From the NCBI GenBank assembly GCA_031378845.1, contig JANNES010000003.1, positions 227,208 through 291,207 on the forward strand: a stretch of 64,000 nt of DNA, in the 5' to 3' direction. The notes beneath the pieces were generated by a model. The model had not been told where the DNA came from. It was given only the letters and a program-made list of their open reading frames with translations, and made no database searches. Origin of the DNA: JAJNPS01 sp031378845. Lineage in GTDB: Bacteria > Pseudomonadota > Alphaproteobacteria > Rhodobacterales > Rhodobacteraceae. Shown here in pieces: positions 52,700 through 61,553 of the stretch (position 1 is the first letter of the stretch; each line of letters begins with the position of its first letter). The position numbers were made by a program, and so were the translations under genes.

Positions 52700-53209
52700 T
52701 CAGGCGTCCGGCGCCAGGTCGCGTCGCATCGACAGATCGGTCTGCGCTGCGCCCGCCAGCTGGAAATCAACCGTTCCCGTCACAACAAATCCTTGGCGGC
52801 GATAAAAGGCAATGGCACGTTCATTTTGATCCCAGACGCCAAGAAACAGAGACCGTTTGCCGCGACGGGTGGCTTCAGCGACCACTGCGGCCATCAGCGC
52901 CTGACCCAGACCGGTACCGTGACAAATCCGGTCAACATAGAGGCGCACCAGTTCAATCGCATCGCCGTCGCTGCGCCATTGTGCCAGTCCGACCGTTGCC
53001 GAACCCAACTCCGCGATCAGGCTGGTGGCATCCGGATCGGACAACTGTGCCGCGATGATGCCGGCCGCAAAAGTGTCGGCGCAATGGCGGTCCATAATCG
53101 TCGCATGATGCGCATCATGGCCATAGGTTTCGCGAAAGAAGCGTTCGGCCGCCACGCGATAGCTCTCGACATCCTGCGGACCGGCGGGTCGGACGGTCCA
53201 GTCCGGCAT
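52700..53209 (-). CDS. GNAT-family N-acetyltransferase
   Basis: A 169-residue GNAT protein. The acetyl-CoA site is LYVDRICHGTGLGQALMAAVVAEATRRG near residue 90-115, and LGVWDQNERAIAFYRRQGFVVTG is the C-terminal signature. The gene abuts the HNH gene: its start codon shares a base with the preceding stop. Substrate unknown. Confidence 0.85.
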   Translation of the reverse strand: MPDWTVRPAGPQDVESYRVAAERFFRETYGHDAHHATIMDRHCADTFAAGIIAAQLSDPDATSLIAELGSATVGLAQWRSDGDAIELVRLYVDRICHGTGLGQALMAAVVAEATRRGKRSLFLGVWDQNERAIAFYRRQGFVVTGTVDFQLAGAAQTDLSMRRDLAPDA

Positions 53210-53793
53210 CAGGCGTCCAGTTCCGCATCCCAGTACAGGTAATCCATCCAGCTTTCATGCAGGTGGTTGGGCGGAAACCTGCGCCCGTGTCCCTGCATTT
53301 CCTCGGAGGAAGGCTGACGCGGGGCGGACCGCAGATGCATCCCCGCCTGGCGCAAGGTCCGCGCGCCTTTTCGCAAATTGCACGGGCTGCAGGCCGCAAC
53401 GACATTTTCCCAGCTGGTGATCCCGCCGCGCGACCGGGGCAGCACGTGGTCAAAGGTCAGATCACCCTTGGCCCCGCAATACTGGCATGCAAATTGGTCG
53501 CGCAGAAAAAGATTAAAGCGCGTAAAGGCGACACGCTTTTGGGGTTTCACATAGTCCTTGAGCACGACGACCGAAGGTATCTTGAACGCCTGCCTCTGGC
53601 TGTGAACCACGTGATCGTATTCCGCGACGATCTGCACCCGATCCAGAAAAGCGGCCTTGATCGCCTCTTGCCAGGGCCACAGCGACAGCGGGTAATAGCT
53701 CAGCGGGCGATAGTCCGCATTCAGGACCAGCGCCGGATAATGCTTCAGTGCCGCCGGGTCGCGGACAAACTGCGTTCTGAAATCCCCGTCCAT
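53209..53793 (-). CDS. HNH endonuclease
   Basis: A 194-residue protein. Start 53793 (MDGDFRTQFVRDPAALKHYP) is preferred because GAGG lies at good distance; a GTG at 53847 is an alternative. The HNH fold is near residues 110-165: FACQYCGAKGDLTFDHVLPRSRGGITSWENVVAACSPCNLRKG, with two zinc CxxC pairs and the catalytic DH. This subgroup is widespread as a single chromosomal gene in alphaproteobacteria and is not tied to phage here. Biological role unknown. Confidence 0.85.
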   Translation of the reverse strand: MDGDFRTQFVRDPAALKHYPALVLNADYRPLSYYPLSLWPWQEAIKAAFLDRVQIVAEYDHVVHSQRQAFKIPSVVVLKDYVKPQKRVAFTRFNLFLRDQFACQYCGAKGDLTFDHVLPRSRGGITSWENVVAACSPCNLRKGARTLRQAGMHLRSAPRQPSSEEMQGHGRRFPPNHLHESWMDYLYWDAELDA

Positions 53794-54110
53794 CCGATCC
53801 GACCTCGCCCTTTCTTCGACGGTCTCCCTGACCTTTGGGGGCAGCACTGCGCCCCGTTGGTGTCAACTATATCTGGCATATCGCCTCGTTCAAGCCCCAA
53901 GCAACAGTGCTCGGCGTTCCGTCCCGACCGATGTGCCGCTGGCGCAGCTTTGCCGGGTCAAAGTGACACCGCCATGACGCCACATCCGGCCTATCCCCAA
54001 AATAACCCTCAGACCAGAACATAGCGCAAAGGCGCGTTCTGGCGCGCCTGGCTTTACCTCGCCCGTGAAAAACGCAATAGACATGGGGGCAAACGTTCGT
54101 GAGGGTCAAA
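53794..54110. other. 317-bp divergent spacer containing a two-part hairpin
   Basis: It lies between the HNH and lytic transglycosylase genes and must hold both promoters. At 54014-54042 a nested inverted repeat is visible: CCAGAAC-ATA-GCGC-AAAG-GCGC-GTTCTGG. No gene or clear promoter boxes are seen otherwise. Confidence 0.45.
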
Positions 54111-54569
54111 ATGTACCAGCTTTCCCGCCGCGCGCTGATCGCCGCCACCCTCGTGACGCTCGCCAATTGTGGCCGCCGCGAGCCGGAGCCTCCGCCCGCC
54201 AGTTTCGTCGGCAACACGCCGCAGATGCAGGCGCTGGTCGCGAAATACGCCGACCTTTACGACATCCCCGAAAGCCTGATCCACCGCGTCATCCGGCGCG
54301 AAAGCGGCTACAATCCGGGGGCGCGCAACGGTCCCTATTACGGTCTGATGCAAATCCTGCCGCAGACCGCAGGGAAGATGGGCTATCGCGGCGCGCCCGC
54401 AGGGCTGCTCGATGCCGAAACCAACCTGCGCTATGCCGGCAAGTATCTGCGCGGCGCGTGGATGGTGTCCGAGAGCGATGAGACAACCGCCGTCGGGTGG
54501 TATGCGCGCGGCTATTATTACGAGGCCAAACGCCGAGGTCTTTTGGAGGAAACTGGCCTCAGAACGTAA
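54111..54569 (+). CDS. Small lytic transglycosylase lipoprotein (SLT domain)
   Basis: A 152-residue lipoprotein; ATG 54111 lies 5 bp after GAGGG, and GTG 54099 is an alternative start. Lipobox LANC puts the lipidated Cys at residue 20. The SLT domain follows (IPESLIHRVIRRESGYNP with catalytic Glu64; YYGLMQILPQTAGKMGYRG; AETNLRYAGKYLR; GWYARGYYYEAKRR). Much shorter than most SLT enzymes, it is close to the minimal domain. It likely cleaves peptidoglycan at the outer membrane face. Confidence 0.88.
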   Translation: MYQLSRRALIAATLVTLANCGRREPEPPPASFVGNTPQMQALVAKYADLYDIPESLIHRVIRRESGYNPGARNGPYYGLMQILPQTAGKMGYRGAPAGLLDAETNLRYAGKYLRGAWMVSESDETTAVGWYARGYYYEAKRRGLLEETGLRT

Positions 54570-54639
54570 GGAAAGTGTTGCTTTAACTACCGTAACATAC
54601 TGATATTAAACTAATATACTTTATCCCTGCTCGGGACAC

Positions 54640-56166
54640 TCAGTACCAGGCATCCGCCGTCTCTGCCTTCTTGCGCGCCACATAATCGCGCAAGCCGTCC
54701 CGGACACCCTCATCCAAATCCGGCGCCTCAAACTCCGCCAGCCGCTTTTTCCACAGCCGGTTGGCCCGCACGCCCACATCCTGCGACCCCGCTGCCGCCC
54801 ATTTCTCAAAGGGCTCGTTGTCGGACAGATCACTGTCCCAGAACGCCGTTTCATAATGCCGCATCGTGTGGCTGCAGCCAAAGAAATGGTTGCCCGGTCC
54901 GACCTCCGCAAATGCCTCCACCGCCAGTTGATCCTCATCGATCTTGATCCCGTCCAGATAGGTGTGCAGCGCCCCGCAAAGGTCCGCATCCATCATGAAC
55001 TTCTCGTAAGACATGGTCAGCAACCCATCGAGGAAACCCGCCGAATGCAGGATGAAATTCGCCCCGCAATGCACTGCCGCCAGCATCGACATGGTCGCTT
55101 CCATCATCGCCTGCCCGTCCGGCAGCTTTGACGTGGTGAAATTCCCCGAACAGCGCAGCGGCAGGTTCAGCCGCCGCGCCAGTTGCCCGATCACCTGGCT
55201 TCCGATCGCAGGCTCGGGCGTGCCGAACGTCGGCGATCCCGACCGCAGGTTCATCGAGCTCAGAAAGTTGCCAAAGATCACCGGCGCGCCCTTGCGCTCC
55301 AACTGGGTCAGGGCGCAACCGGCCATCGTCTCGGCCAGCGACTGCACGATTCCCCCGGCATTGGTCACCGGCCCCATTGCGCCACCAAGAATGAACGGCA
55401 CCACCACCGCCGCCTGATTTGCCCGCGCATAGGCCCTGAGGCTGCGGGTCATCGTCCCGTCCCAGACCAGCGGCGAGTTCACGTTGACATTGCCCAGGAT
55501 CACGCAGTTTTGGTCCACGAACTCCGCCCCGAACAGCACCCGGCACATCTCGATAGTGTCTTCCGACCGCTCCTCCGCCGTCACCGACCCCATGAAAGGC
55601 CGGTCCGACAGCGTCATATGCGCCAGCACCATGTCCAGATGCCGTTTGTTCACTGGCACATCGGTCGGTTCGCAGATCGTCCCGCCCGAGTGGTGAAAAT
55701 TGGGCGAGGACTGCGCCAGCTTGATGAAGTTCCGGAAATCCTCCAGCGTCCCGAACCGCCGCCCGCGGTCGATATCCATGACGAAGGGCGAGCCATACGC
55801 GGGCGAGAACACCACCGACTTTCCACCGATTTCCACCGAATTGGCCGGGTTGCGCGCGTGTTGGGTGAACGTCGACGGCGCCGATTTCAGAATCTCGCGC
55901 AGCATCCCCGGTTCGAACTTGACCAGGACACCCTCAACCCGCGCCCCGGCCCGCCGCCAATGGTCCAGCGCCACCGGATCCTCGCGAAACTCGATGCCGG
56001 TCTCGGCCAGCACCCGGTCCGCCGCCGCCTCGATGCGAACAAGGTTCTCCTCGGACAGCACGTCATAGGTCGGAATGTTGCGCACAATGTAAGGCCGCCC
56101 CATTCCGCCGCCCTTCTTGGACCGCTCCAACTGCCGCGCCTGCCGCCCTGACCGTCTGTCTGACAT
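54640..56166 (-). CDS. MttB-family corrinoid-dependent methyltransferase (non-pyrrolysine)
   Basis: A 508-residue TIM-barrel protein of the trimethylamine methyltransferase family. The start at 56166 (MSDRRSGRQARQLERSKKGG) follows AGAGGTG and has the basic leader common in alphaproteobacterial members. GTICEPTDVPVNKRHLDM, VGSV-like GSVTAEERSEDTIEM, NVNSPLVWDGTMTRSL and AVHCGANFILHSAGFLDGLL are family blocks. No amber codon interrupts it, so it is a non-pyrrolysine member like MtgB, which demethylates glycine betaine. Quaternary amine demethylation is inferred; no corrinoid protein gene is adjacent. Confidence 0.85.
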   Translation of the reverse strand: MSDRRSGRQARQLERSKKGGGMGRPYIVRNIPTYDVLSEENLVRIEAAADRVLAETGIEFREDPVALDHWRRAGARVEGVLVKFEPGMLREILKSAPSTFTQHARNPANSVEIGGKSVVFSPAYGSPFVMDIDRGRRFGTLEDFRNFIKLAQSSPNFHHSGGTICEPTDVPVNKRHLDMVLAHMTLSDRPFMGSVTAEERSEDTIEMCRVLFGAEFVDQNCVILGNVNVNSPLVWDGTMTRSLRAYARANQAAVVVPFILGGAMGPVTNAGGIVQSLAETMAGCALTQLERKGAPVIFGNFLSSMNLRSGSPTFGTPEPAIGSQVIGQLARRLNLPLRCSGNFTTSKLPDGQAMMEATMSMLAAVHCGANFILHSAGFLDGLLTMSYEKFMMDADLCGALHTYLDGIKIDEDQLAVEAFAEVGPGNHFFGCSHTMRHYETAFWDSDLSDNEPFEKWAAAGSQDVGVRANRLWKKRLAEFEAPDLDEGVRDGLRDYVARKKAETADAWY

Positions 56167-56258
56167 GATGCACCTCTGGCGCCAGCAAACAGCAAGCCCG
56201 GCCAAACTCATGCCCTGAACCGACCCGATTTGGTCGTTTCCTTGCCATTGCACCTTTC

Positions 56259-56297
56259 GAAATACTCTCGGGGGTGCAGGGGGCAGACGGCCCCCTG
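56259..56297 (-). terminator. Hairpin-plus-tail element, copy C (after pgm)
   Basis: Read on the minus strand: stem CAGGGGGC / GCCCCCTG, loop CGTCT, then ACCCCCGAGAGTATTTCG. It begins 9 bp after the pgm stop, so it probably ends the glgBCAX-pgm transcript. Confidence 0.6.
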
Positions 56298-56306
56298 CCG
56301 CGTCGC

Positions 56307-57935
56307 TCAGGTCACCACATCAGGCTCGGAGCGTCCGGTGTACCGCGCAATTCCCGCCAGATCATGCGCCGCCCGGATGATCGGCGCCAGGGCGACCTGC
56401 GGATCAAGGTCCAGCCCCTTTGGCCCCGCCGCATAGCGCTCCAGATAGACCCGCAGCGTCGCGCCCTCGGTCCCGGTGCCCGACAGGCGCAGCACGATCC
56501 GGCTGCCATCCTCGAACAATATCCGCACCCCCTGCGCCTTGGAGACCGAGCCATCGACCGGATCGGTATAGGCGAAATCGTCGGCACCGGCGATGGTCAA
56601 CCCCTCGACCACGCGACCCTTCAGCGCCGGCAGGCTGGCCCGCAACGCCGCCATCATCGCATCGGCCTTGTCGGTCGCAATCGCCTCGAAATCGTGGCGC
56701 GAGTAGTAATTGCGCCCGAACCTGCCCCAATGCGCCGACAGGATCGCCGCCACCGACTCGCGCCGCGCGGCAAGGATGTTGAGCCATAGCAGCACCGCCC
56801 AGAGCCCGTCCTTTTCGCGCACATGGTCGGACCCGGTGCCAAAGCTTTCCTCGCCACAGATCGTGGCCATTCCGGCGTCCAGAAGGTTGCCAAAGAACTT
56901 CCACCCCGTCGGCGTCTCGTAACAGGCGATCCCCAGCGCTTCCGCCACCCGGTCCGCCGCAGCCGAGGTCGGCATCGACCGCGCCACCCCTTTCAGCCCC
57001 GCCTTGTAACCCGGCGCCAGATGCGCATTGGCCGCCAGAACTGCAAGACTGTCCGAGGGCGAGACATAGATGCCGCGCCCCACCACCATGTTCCGGTCGC
57101 CGTCACCGTCGGATGCCGCACCAAAATCCGGCGCATCCCCCCCGAACATCTCGTCCATCAGCGCCTTGGCCCAGGTCGGGTTGGGATCTGGATGCATCCC
57201 GCCAAAATCGGGCAAGGGCGTCGCGTTGACGCACGTCCCCTTGGCCGCCCCCAGACGGTTTTCAAGGATTTCAACAGCATAAGGCCCGGTCACGGCGCAC
57301 ATGCTGTCCATCCGCATCCGGAATCCCGAGGCAAAAAGCGCCCGTATCGCCTTGAAATCAAACAGGCTTTCCATAAGCGCGGCATAGTCGCCGACCGGGT
57401 CCACCACATCCACCACCATGGCGCCCAGGCTCTTGCGCCCGATCACCGACAGATCGACATCCTGCGCCTCGACGATGCGGTATTCGGTCATCCCGGTGGT
57501 GCGCTGAAACATGGCTTCGGTCACGGCTTCCGGCGCGGGACCGCCATTGGGCATGTTGAACTTGACCCCGAAATCCTCATGCGGCCCGCCGGGATTGTGG
57601 CTGGCGCTCATGATGATGCCGCCGTCCGTCTTGTTCAGCCGGATCAGATGACTGGCCGCCGGAGTTGACAGAACCGCCCCCTGCCCCACGATCACCCGCG
57701 CAGCACCATTGGCCGCCGCCATCCGCAGGATTACCTGCGCCGCCCGGTCGTTGAAATAGCGCCCGTCGCCGCCCAGTACGAATGTCTTCCCCTTGGCCCC
57801 GACCACGTCAAAGATCGCCTGAACGAAGTTCTCCAGATAATGCGGCCCCATGAACACCGGGGTCTTCTTGCGCAGTCCCGAGGTGCCGGGTTTTTGTCCC
57901 GCGATCGGCTTGGTTGCGACGATGGTGACGGTCAT
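56307..57935 (-). CDS. pgm: Alpha-D-glucose phosphate-specific phosphoglucomutase
   Basis: A 542-residue phosphohexomutase. GTSGLRKKTP is near residue 18, the phosphoserine loop IMSASHNPGG near residue 108, the metal loop ASDGDGDRNMVV near 285, sugar loop CGEESFGTGSDHVREKDGLWA near 365, and the phosphate loop RLSGTGTEGATLR near 495. ATGA overlap with glgX. It interconverts glucose-1-P (for GlgC) and glucose-6-P (for Zwf/Pgi), linking the two operons of this end. Confidence 0.95.
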   Translation of the reverse strand: MTVTIVATKPIAGQKPGTSGLRKKTPVFMGPHYLENFVQAIFDVVGAKGKTFVLGGDGRYFNDRAAQVILRMAAANGAARVIVGQGAVLSTPAASHLIRLNKTDGGIIMSASHNPGGPHEDFGVKFNMPNGGPAPEAVTEAMFQRTTGMTEYRIVEAQDVDLSVIGRKSLGAMVVDVVDPVGDYAALMESLFDFKAIRALFASGFRMRMDSMCAVTGPYAVEILENRLGAAKGTCVNATPLPDFGGMHPDPNPTWAKALMDEMFGGDAPDFGAASDGDGDRNMVVGRGIYVSPSDSLAVLAANAHLAPGYKAGLKGVARSMPTSAAADRVAEALGIACYETPTGWKFFGNLLDAGMATICGEESFGTGSDHVREKDGLWAVLLWLNILAARRESVAAILSAHWGRFGRNYYSRHDFEAIATDKADAMMAALRASLPALKGRVVEGLTIAGADDFAYTDPVDGSVSKAQGVRILFEDGSRIVLRLSGTGTEGATLRVYLERYAAGPKGLDLDPQVALAPIIRAAHDLAGIARYTGRSEPDVVT

Positions 57936-60049
57936 TTCGGGCCTCCAGCAGGTTCAGGGGTAAAGACGAGGATGGAATTGGCCGGCAGGGTCAGCCCGGA
58001 CAGCACCCGGGCTTCGGCCGCATCCGGGCGTGTCGTGTCCAGCAGCAGACGCCACGAGGGCGCCGTGTCGGGCAAAGTCAGGCTCTGCTCGGACCCCAGG
58101 TTGAACACCATGAAAATGGCATCCTGACCCGAGGGGCGCTGGGTGCTCATCCGCACTTCCAGACCAAGGCATTTGAAGGCAGGATCGTGCCATTGGGCTG
58201 GCTCGGGTGCCTTGCCGTCGGCCCGACGCCAGATCACGTCAGCGAGTTTGTCCTCGGGGCGAACCCGGCCATGCAGGAAATGCCGCTGACGCAGCACCGG
58301 ATGGGCGGCGCGCAGCCGGATCAGCCGCGCCACGAACGCTGTCAGCGCCGCGTCGGCCTTGTTCCAATCGATCCACGTCGTCTCGTTGTCCTGCGCATAG
58401 GCGTTGTTGTTGCCAGCCTGACTGTGGCCCATCTCATCCCCGGCCAGAAGCATCGGGACACCTTGCGACAGCAACATCGTGGTCAGCAGATTGCGCTTGC
58501 GCAAGGCCCGCGCCGCCACGACCTTGGGGTCCGAGCTTTGCCCCTCAACCCCCAGATTGTCCGAGTAATTCTCGGAATGGCCATCCCGGTTGTCCTCACC
58601 GTTGGCGAGGTTGCGCTTGACCGTGAAGCTGACCAGATCCTGCAAGGTAAAGCCGTCATGCGCCGTCAGAAAGTTGACCGACGACGTGGCGGCGCGGCGG
58701 TTGTGGTCGAAACTTTCCGCCGTCCCGAGCAGCCGCTTTGCAAGGTCCGACGTCAGGCCCGGATCGCCCCGCCAGAACCGCCGCACCCCGTCGCGGAACC
58801 GGTCGTTCCATTCGGCAAAGGGATGCGGATAGGCACCAAGCTGATAGCCTCCGGGACCAATGTCCCAAGGCTCGGCGATCAGTTTGACATGGGCCAGAAC
58901 CGGGTCCTGCCGGATTGCATCAAAGAACCCGGCCCCCGCGTCAAATCCATAAGCTTCGCGGCCAAGCGAGGTGGCAAGATCAAAGCGGAAGCCGTCGACA
59001 TGGCAGCACTCGACCCAGTAGCGCAAGCTGTCCATCACCATCCGCATCACCATCGGATGGGCGACATTCAACGAATTTCCGGTGCCGCTGTCATTGGCAA
59101 AGTGCCGACCGCCCCCGGCCAGACGGTAGTAGCTCTGGTTGTCCAGGCCGCGAAAGCTCAGCGTCGGGCCGAATTCGTCGCCCTCTCCGGTGTGGTTATA
59201 AACCACATCCAGAATGACCTCGATCCCGGCCATGTGCAGCCTGCGCACCATGTCGCGGAACTCGGCCAAGGCATTGCGCCCACCATAGCGCGGCTCGGGC
59301 GCGAAAAAGCCCATGGTGTTGTAGCCCCAGTAATTCGTCAGGCCCCGCGCCACCAGAAAGCGGTCGTCGAAAAAGGCCTGCACCGGCAACAGCTCGATCG
59401 CCGTGATGCCAAGCCGATGATAATGCTCGATCATCGCGGGCGAGGCGATGCCGGCATATTTGCCGCGCGCCCCACCCTGCACCCGCGAATTGCGCGCGGT
59501 CAGACCCTTGACATGTGCCTCGTAGATGACCGTTTCGCTCCACGGCCGTCTTGGCGCTGCATCCTTGCCCCAATCGGCCTGATCCTCGACCACCACGGAT
59601 TTCGGCACGGCAAAGGCGCTGTCGCGGGTGTCGAAACTCAGATCCCCCCGCGACGCGCCGACCCGGTAACCCATCAGCGCATCCGACCAGCGCAGCCGCC
59701 CGTCAAAGGCTCTGGCATAGGGGTCCATCAACAGCTTGTGCGGATTGAAACGGTGGCCGTCCTCGGGCGCATAGGGGCCGTGGGCGCGCAAGCCATAGCG
59801 CTGACCGGGCATCATGCCCTCGACCCGCATGTGCCAGACATCGCCGTCACGATCCTGGAACAACAGCCGCGCCACTTCCTTGCGGCCATCGTCCGAAAAG
59901 AGGCAAAGCTCGATCAAGCTGGCATTGGCCGAAAAGACCGCGAAGTTGACGCCGCCCACGTCAACCGTGGCACCCATCGGCCACGAACGGCCGGCGGTCT
60001 GCAGCATGCCCGGCGGACAGCCCGGCAGGTTCGTGCGCTGCGGTGTCAT
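57932..60049 (-). CDS. glgX: Glycogen debranching enzyme GlgX
   Basis: A 705-residue GH13 enzyme cleaving alpha-1,6 branches. The N-terminal CBM48 domain covers ~15-120. GH13 regions include ILDVVYNHTGEGDEFGPTLSFRGLDN, the nucleophile in GFRFDLATSLGRE, acid in LIAEPWDIGPGGYQLG, and FLTAHDGFTLQDLVSF. Start 60049 (MTPQRTNLPGCPPGM) overlaps the glgA stop by 4 bp and its stop overlaps pgm. Length fits GlgX. Confidence 0.93.
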   Translation of the reverse strand: MTPQRTNLPGCPPGMLQTAGRSWPMGATVDVGGVNFAVFSANASLIELCLFSDDGRKEVARLLFQDRDGDVWHMRVEGMMPGQRYGLRAHGPYAPEDGHRFNPHKLLMDPYARAFDGRLRWSDALMGYRVGASRGDLSFDTRDSAFAVPKSVVVEDQADWGKDAAPRRPWSETVIYEAHVKGLTARNSRVQGGARGKYAGIASPAMIEHYHRLGITAIELLPVQAFFDDRFLVARGLTNYWGYNTMGFFAPEPRYGGRNALAEFRDMVRRLHMAGIEVILDVVYNHTGEGDEFGPTLSFRGLDNQSYYRLAGGGRHFANDSGTGNSLNVAHPMVMRMVMDSLRYWVECCHVDGFRFDLATSLGREAYGFDAGAGFFDAIRQDPVLAHVKLIAEPWDIGPGGYQLGAYPHPFAEWNDRFRDGVRRFWRGDPGLTSDLAKRLLGTAESFDHNRRAATSSVNFLTAHDGFTLQDLVSFTVKRNLANGEDNRDGHSENYSDNLGVEGQSSDPKVVAARALRKRNLLTTMLLSQGVPMLLAGDEMGHSQAGNNNAYAQDNETTWIDWNKADAALTAFVARLIRLRAAHPVLRQRHFLHGRVRPEDKLADVIWRRADGKAPEPAQWHDPAFKCLGLEVRMSTQRPSGQDAIFMVFNLGSEQSLTLPDTAPSWRLLLDTTRPDAAEARVLSGLTLPANSILVFTPEPAGGPK

Positions 60050-61479
60050 CCGGTGATCTCGGCGTAAAGGGCGGCATAGGCGGCGGCGGAATGGTCCCAG
60101 CCGACATCCTGCCGCATTGCGTTGCGCTGAACCTTCGCCCACTTTGTCCGGTCACCGTGCAACGCCACCAGTTGCCGCATCGCCGTGGCAAAAGCGATGG
60201 CATCGGTCGGGTGGAACGTGATGCCGGTGGCCACGCCCGCGGCGATCGCTGCCGGATTGGCGTGGATTACCGTATCGGCAAGCCCGCCCACCGCCGCCAC
60301 GACCGGCAGGCAACCATAGCGCAAGCCGTACATCTGCGTCAGACCGCAAGGCTCGAACCGCGACGGCACCAGCACCGCATCGCCGCCCGCGAACATCCGG
60401 TGGCTCAGCCCCTCGTCATAGCCGATCCGCAAGCCGACCCGTCCGGGATAATGCGCGGCCAGTCCGCGCACCGCCCCCTCCAGCGCCGGATCGCCACTGC
60501 CAAGGACCACAAGCCCGCCACCGGCATCGACAAATTCCGGAATGACGGCGGACAGAAGGTCAATGCCCTTCTGATCGGTCAGACGGCTGACCACGATTGC
60601 CAATGGCCCCGGCACCTGCAGCCCGAACTCCTCGCAAAGCGCCTCACGAGCCAGGGCCTTGCCCTTCATCGCGGTTGCCGAAAAGGGGATCGCTTCCTTT
60701 TCCGGGGCCCAGACCTCGGTGTCCACGCCGTTCAGGATCCCGGACACCACCACGGACCGCGCCGCAATGACCCCTTGCAGACCCATGCCGAACTCCGGCC
60801 GCATCAACTCGGCCGCATAGGTCGGCGAGACGGTCGTGATCCGGTCCGAGGTGACAAGCCCGGCCTTCAGGCTCGACAGCCCGCCGTAGTATTCCAGCCC
60901 GGCCGGATGAAACTCGTCAAACGGCAGCCGCAGATCGCCCATCATCGCAGCCGGTGCCCAGCCCTGAAACGCGATGTTGTGGATGGTCAGAACCGAGCCC
61001 ACACCGCCCGAGCCGCCATAAGCGAGATAGGCCGGCGCGAAACCGGCCTGCCAGTCATGCGCGTGCAGAATTTGCGGCGACCACCCGTCGCTCAGCCCTT
61101 CGCGCGCAATTCGGGCTGCCACCCATGACAGCGCGGCGAAGCGCTGCGCATTGTCCGGCCAATCCCCCGCGGGCCCCGAATAGGGGCCACCTTCGCGGTC
61201 AAAAAGATGCGGCGCGTCCAGCAAAAGCAGGCTGACCCCGCCCACCTCGCCGGCCAGCACCCGCCCCTCCCCGCCCCAAAGACCGTCTTCGACCCAGACC
61301 ACCGGCCAGTTCGCCGCCTGCGCCCTCAGCGCACGGTAAGCCGGCATCAGCACCCGCATCTCCCAGCCGTGCGGCGCCAATGCGGCGGGCAACGCCCCCA
61401 CCACATCGGCCAGACCCCCGGTCTTGATCAGCGGCACACATTCCGACGCCACCGACAGCACTCGCCCCAGGAGCTTCAT
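60046..61479 (-). CDS. glgA: Glycogen synthase GlgA (ADP-glucose)
   Basis: A 477-residue GT5 glycosyltransferase. Start 61479 (MKLLGRVLSVASECVPLIKTGG) lies 3 bp after a GGGGAAG site; a Met 12 bp earlier has a poorer site. ADP-glucose binding KTGGLADVVGALP is at ~20-32, and the C-terminal PSRFEPCGLTQMYGLRYG with the E-x7-E-type region is near 380. It lies 74 bp after glgC, with a hairpin element in the spacer. Confidence 0.95.
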   Translation of the reverse strand: MKLLGRVLSVASECVPLIKTGGLADVVGALPAALAPHGWEMRVLMPAYRALRAQAANWPVVWVEDGLWGGEGRVLAGEVGGVSLLLLDAPHLFDREGGPYSGPAGDWPDNAQRFAALSWVAARIAREGLSDGWSPQILHAHDWQAGFAPAYLAYGGSGGVGSVLTIHNIAFQGWAPAAMMGDLRLPFDEFHPAGLEYYGGLSSLKAGLVTSDRITTVSPTYAAELMRPEFGMGLQGVIAARSVVVSGILNGVDTEVWAPEKEAIPFSATAMKGKALAREALCEEFGLQVPGPLAIVVSRLTDQKGIDLLSAVIPEFVDAGGGLVVLGSGDPALEGAVRGLAAHYPGRVGLRIGYDEGLSHRMFAGGDAVLVPSRFEPCGLTQMYGLRYGCLPVVAAVGGLADTVIHANPAAIAAGVATGITFHPTDAIAFATAMRQLVALHGDRTKWAKVQRNAMRQDVGWDHSAAAYAALYAEITG

Positions 61480-61500
61480 TTGCTTCCCCATTATCCGTCC

Positions 61501-61539
61501 AAAATATCCCACCGGGGTCTGGGGGTGTGAAACCCCCAG
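61501..61539 (-). terminator. Hairpin-plus-tail element, copy D (between glgC and glgA)
   Basis: Read on the minus strand: stem CTGGGGGT / ACCCCCAG, loop TTCAC, then ACCCCGGTGGGATATTTTGG. It sits in the 74-bp gap inside the glg operon, so it could partly end transcription after glgC and lower glgA-glgX-pgm expression. Confidence 0.55.
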
Positions 61540-61553
61540 GGGCTGCCAAGCCC

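Noticed and set aside
53209..53793. HNH gene as sign of a prophage
   Set aside because: No terminase, portal, integrase or attachment site nearby; flanks are ordinary chromosomal genes.
54603..54617. ATATTA-AAC-TAATAT inverted repeat between the transglycosylase and MttB genes
   Set aside because: Short and AT-only; too weak for a terminator and badly placed for an operator, between convergent genes.
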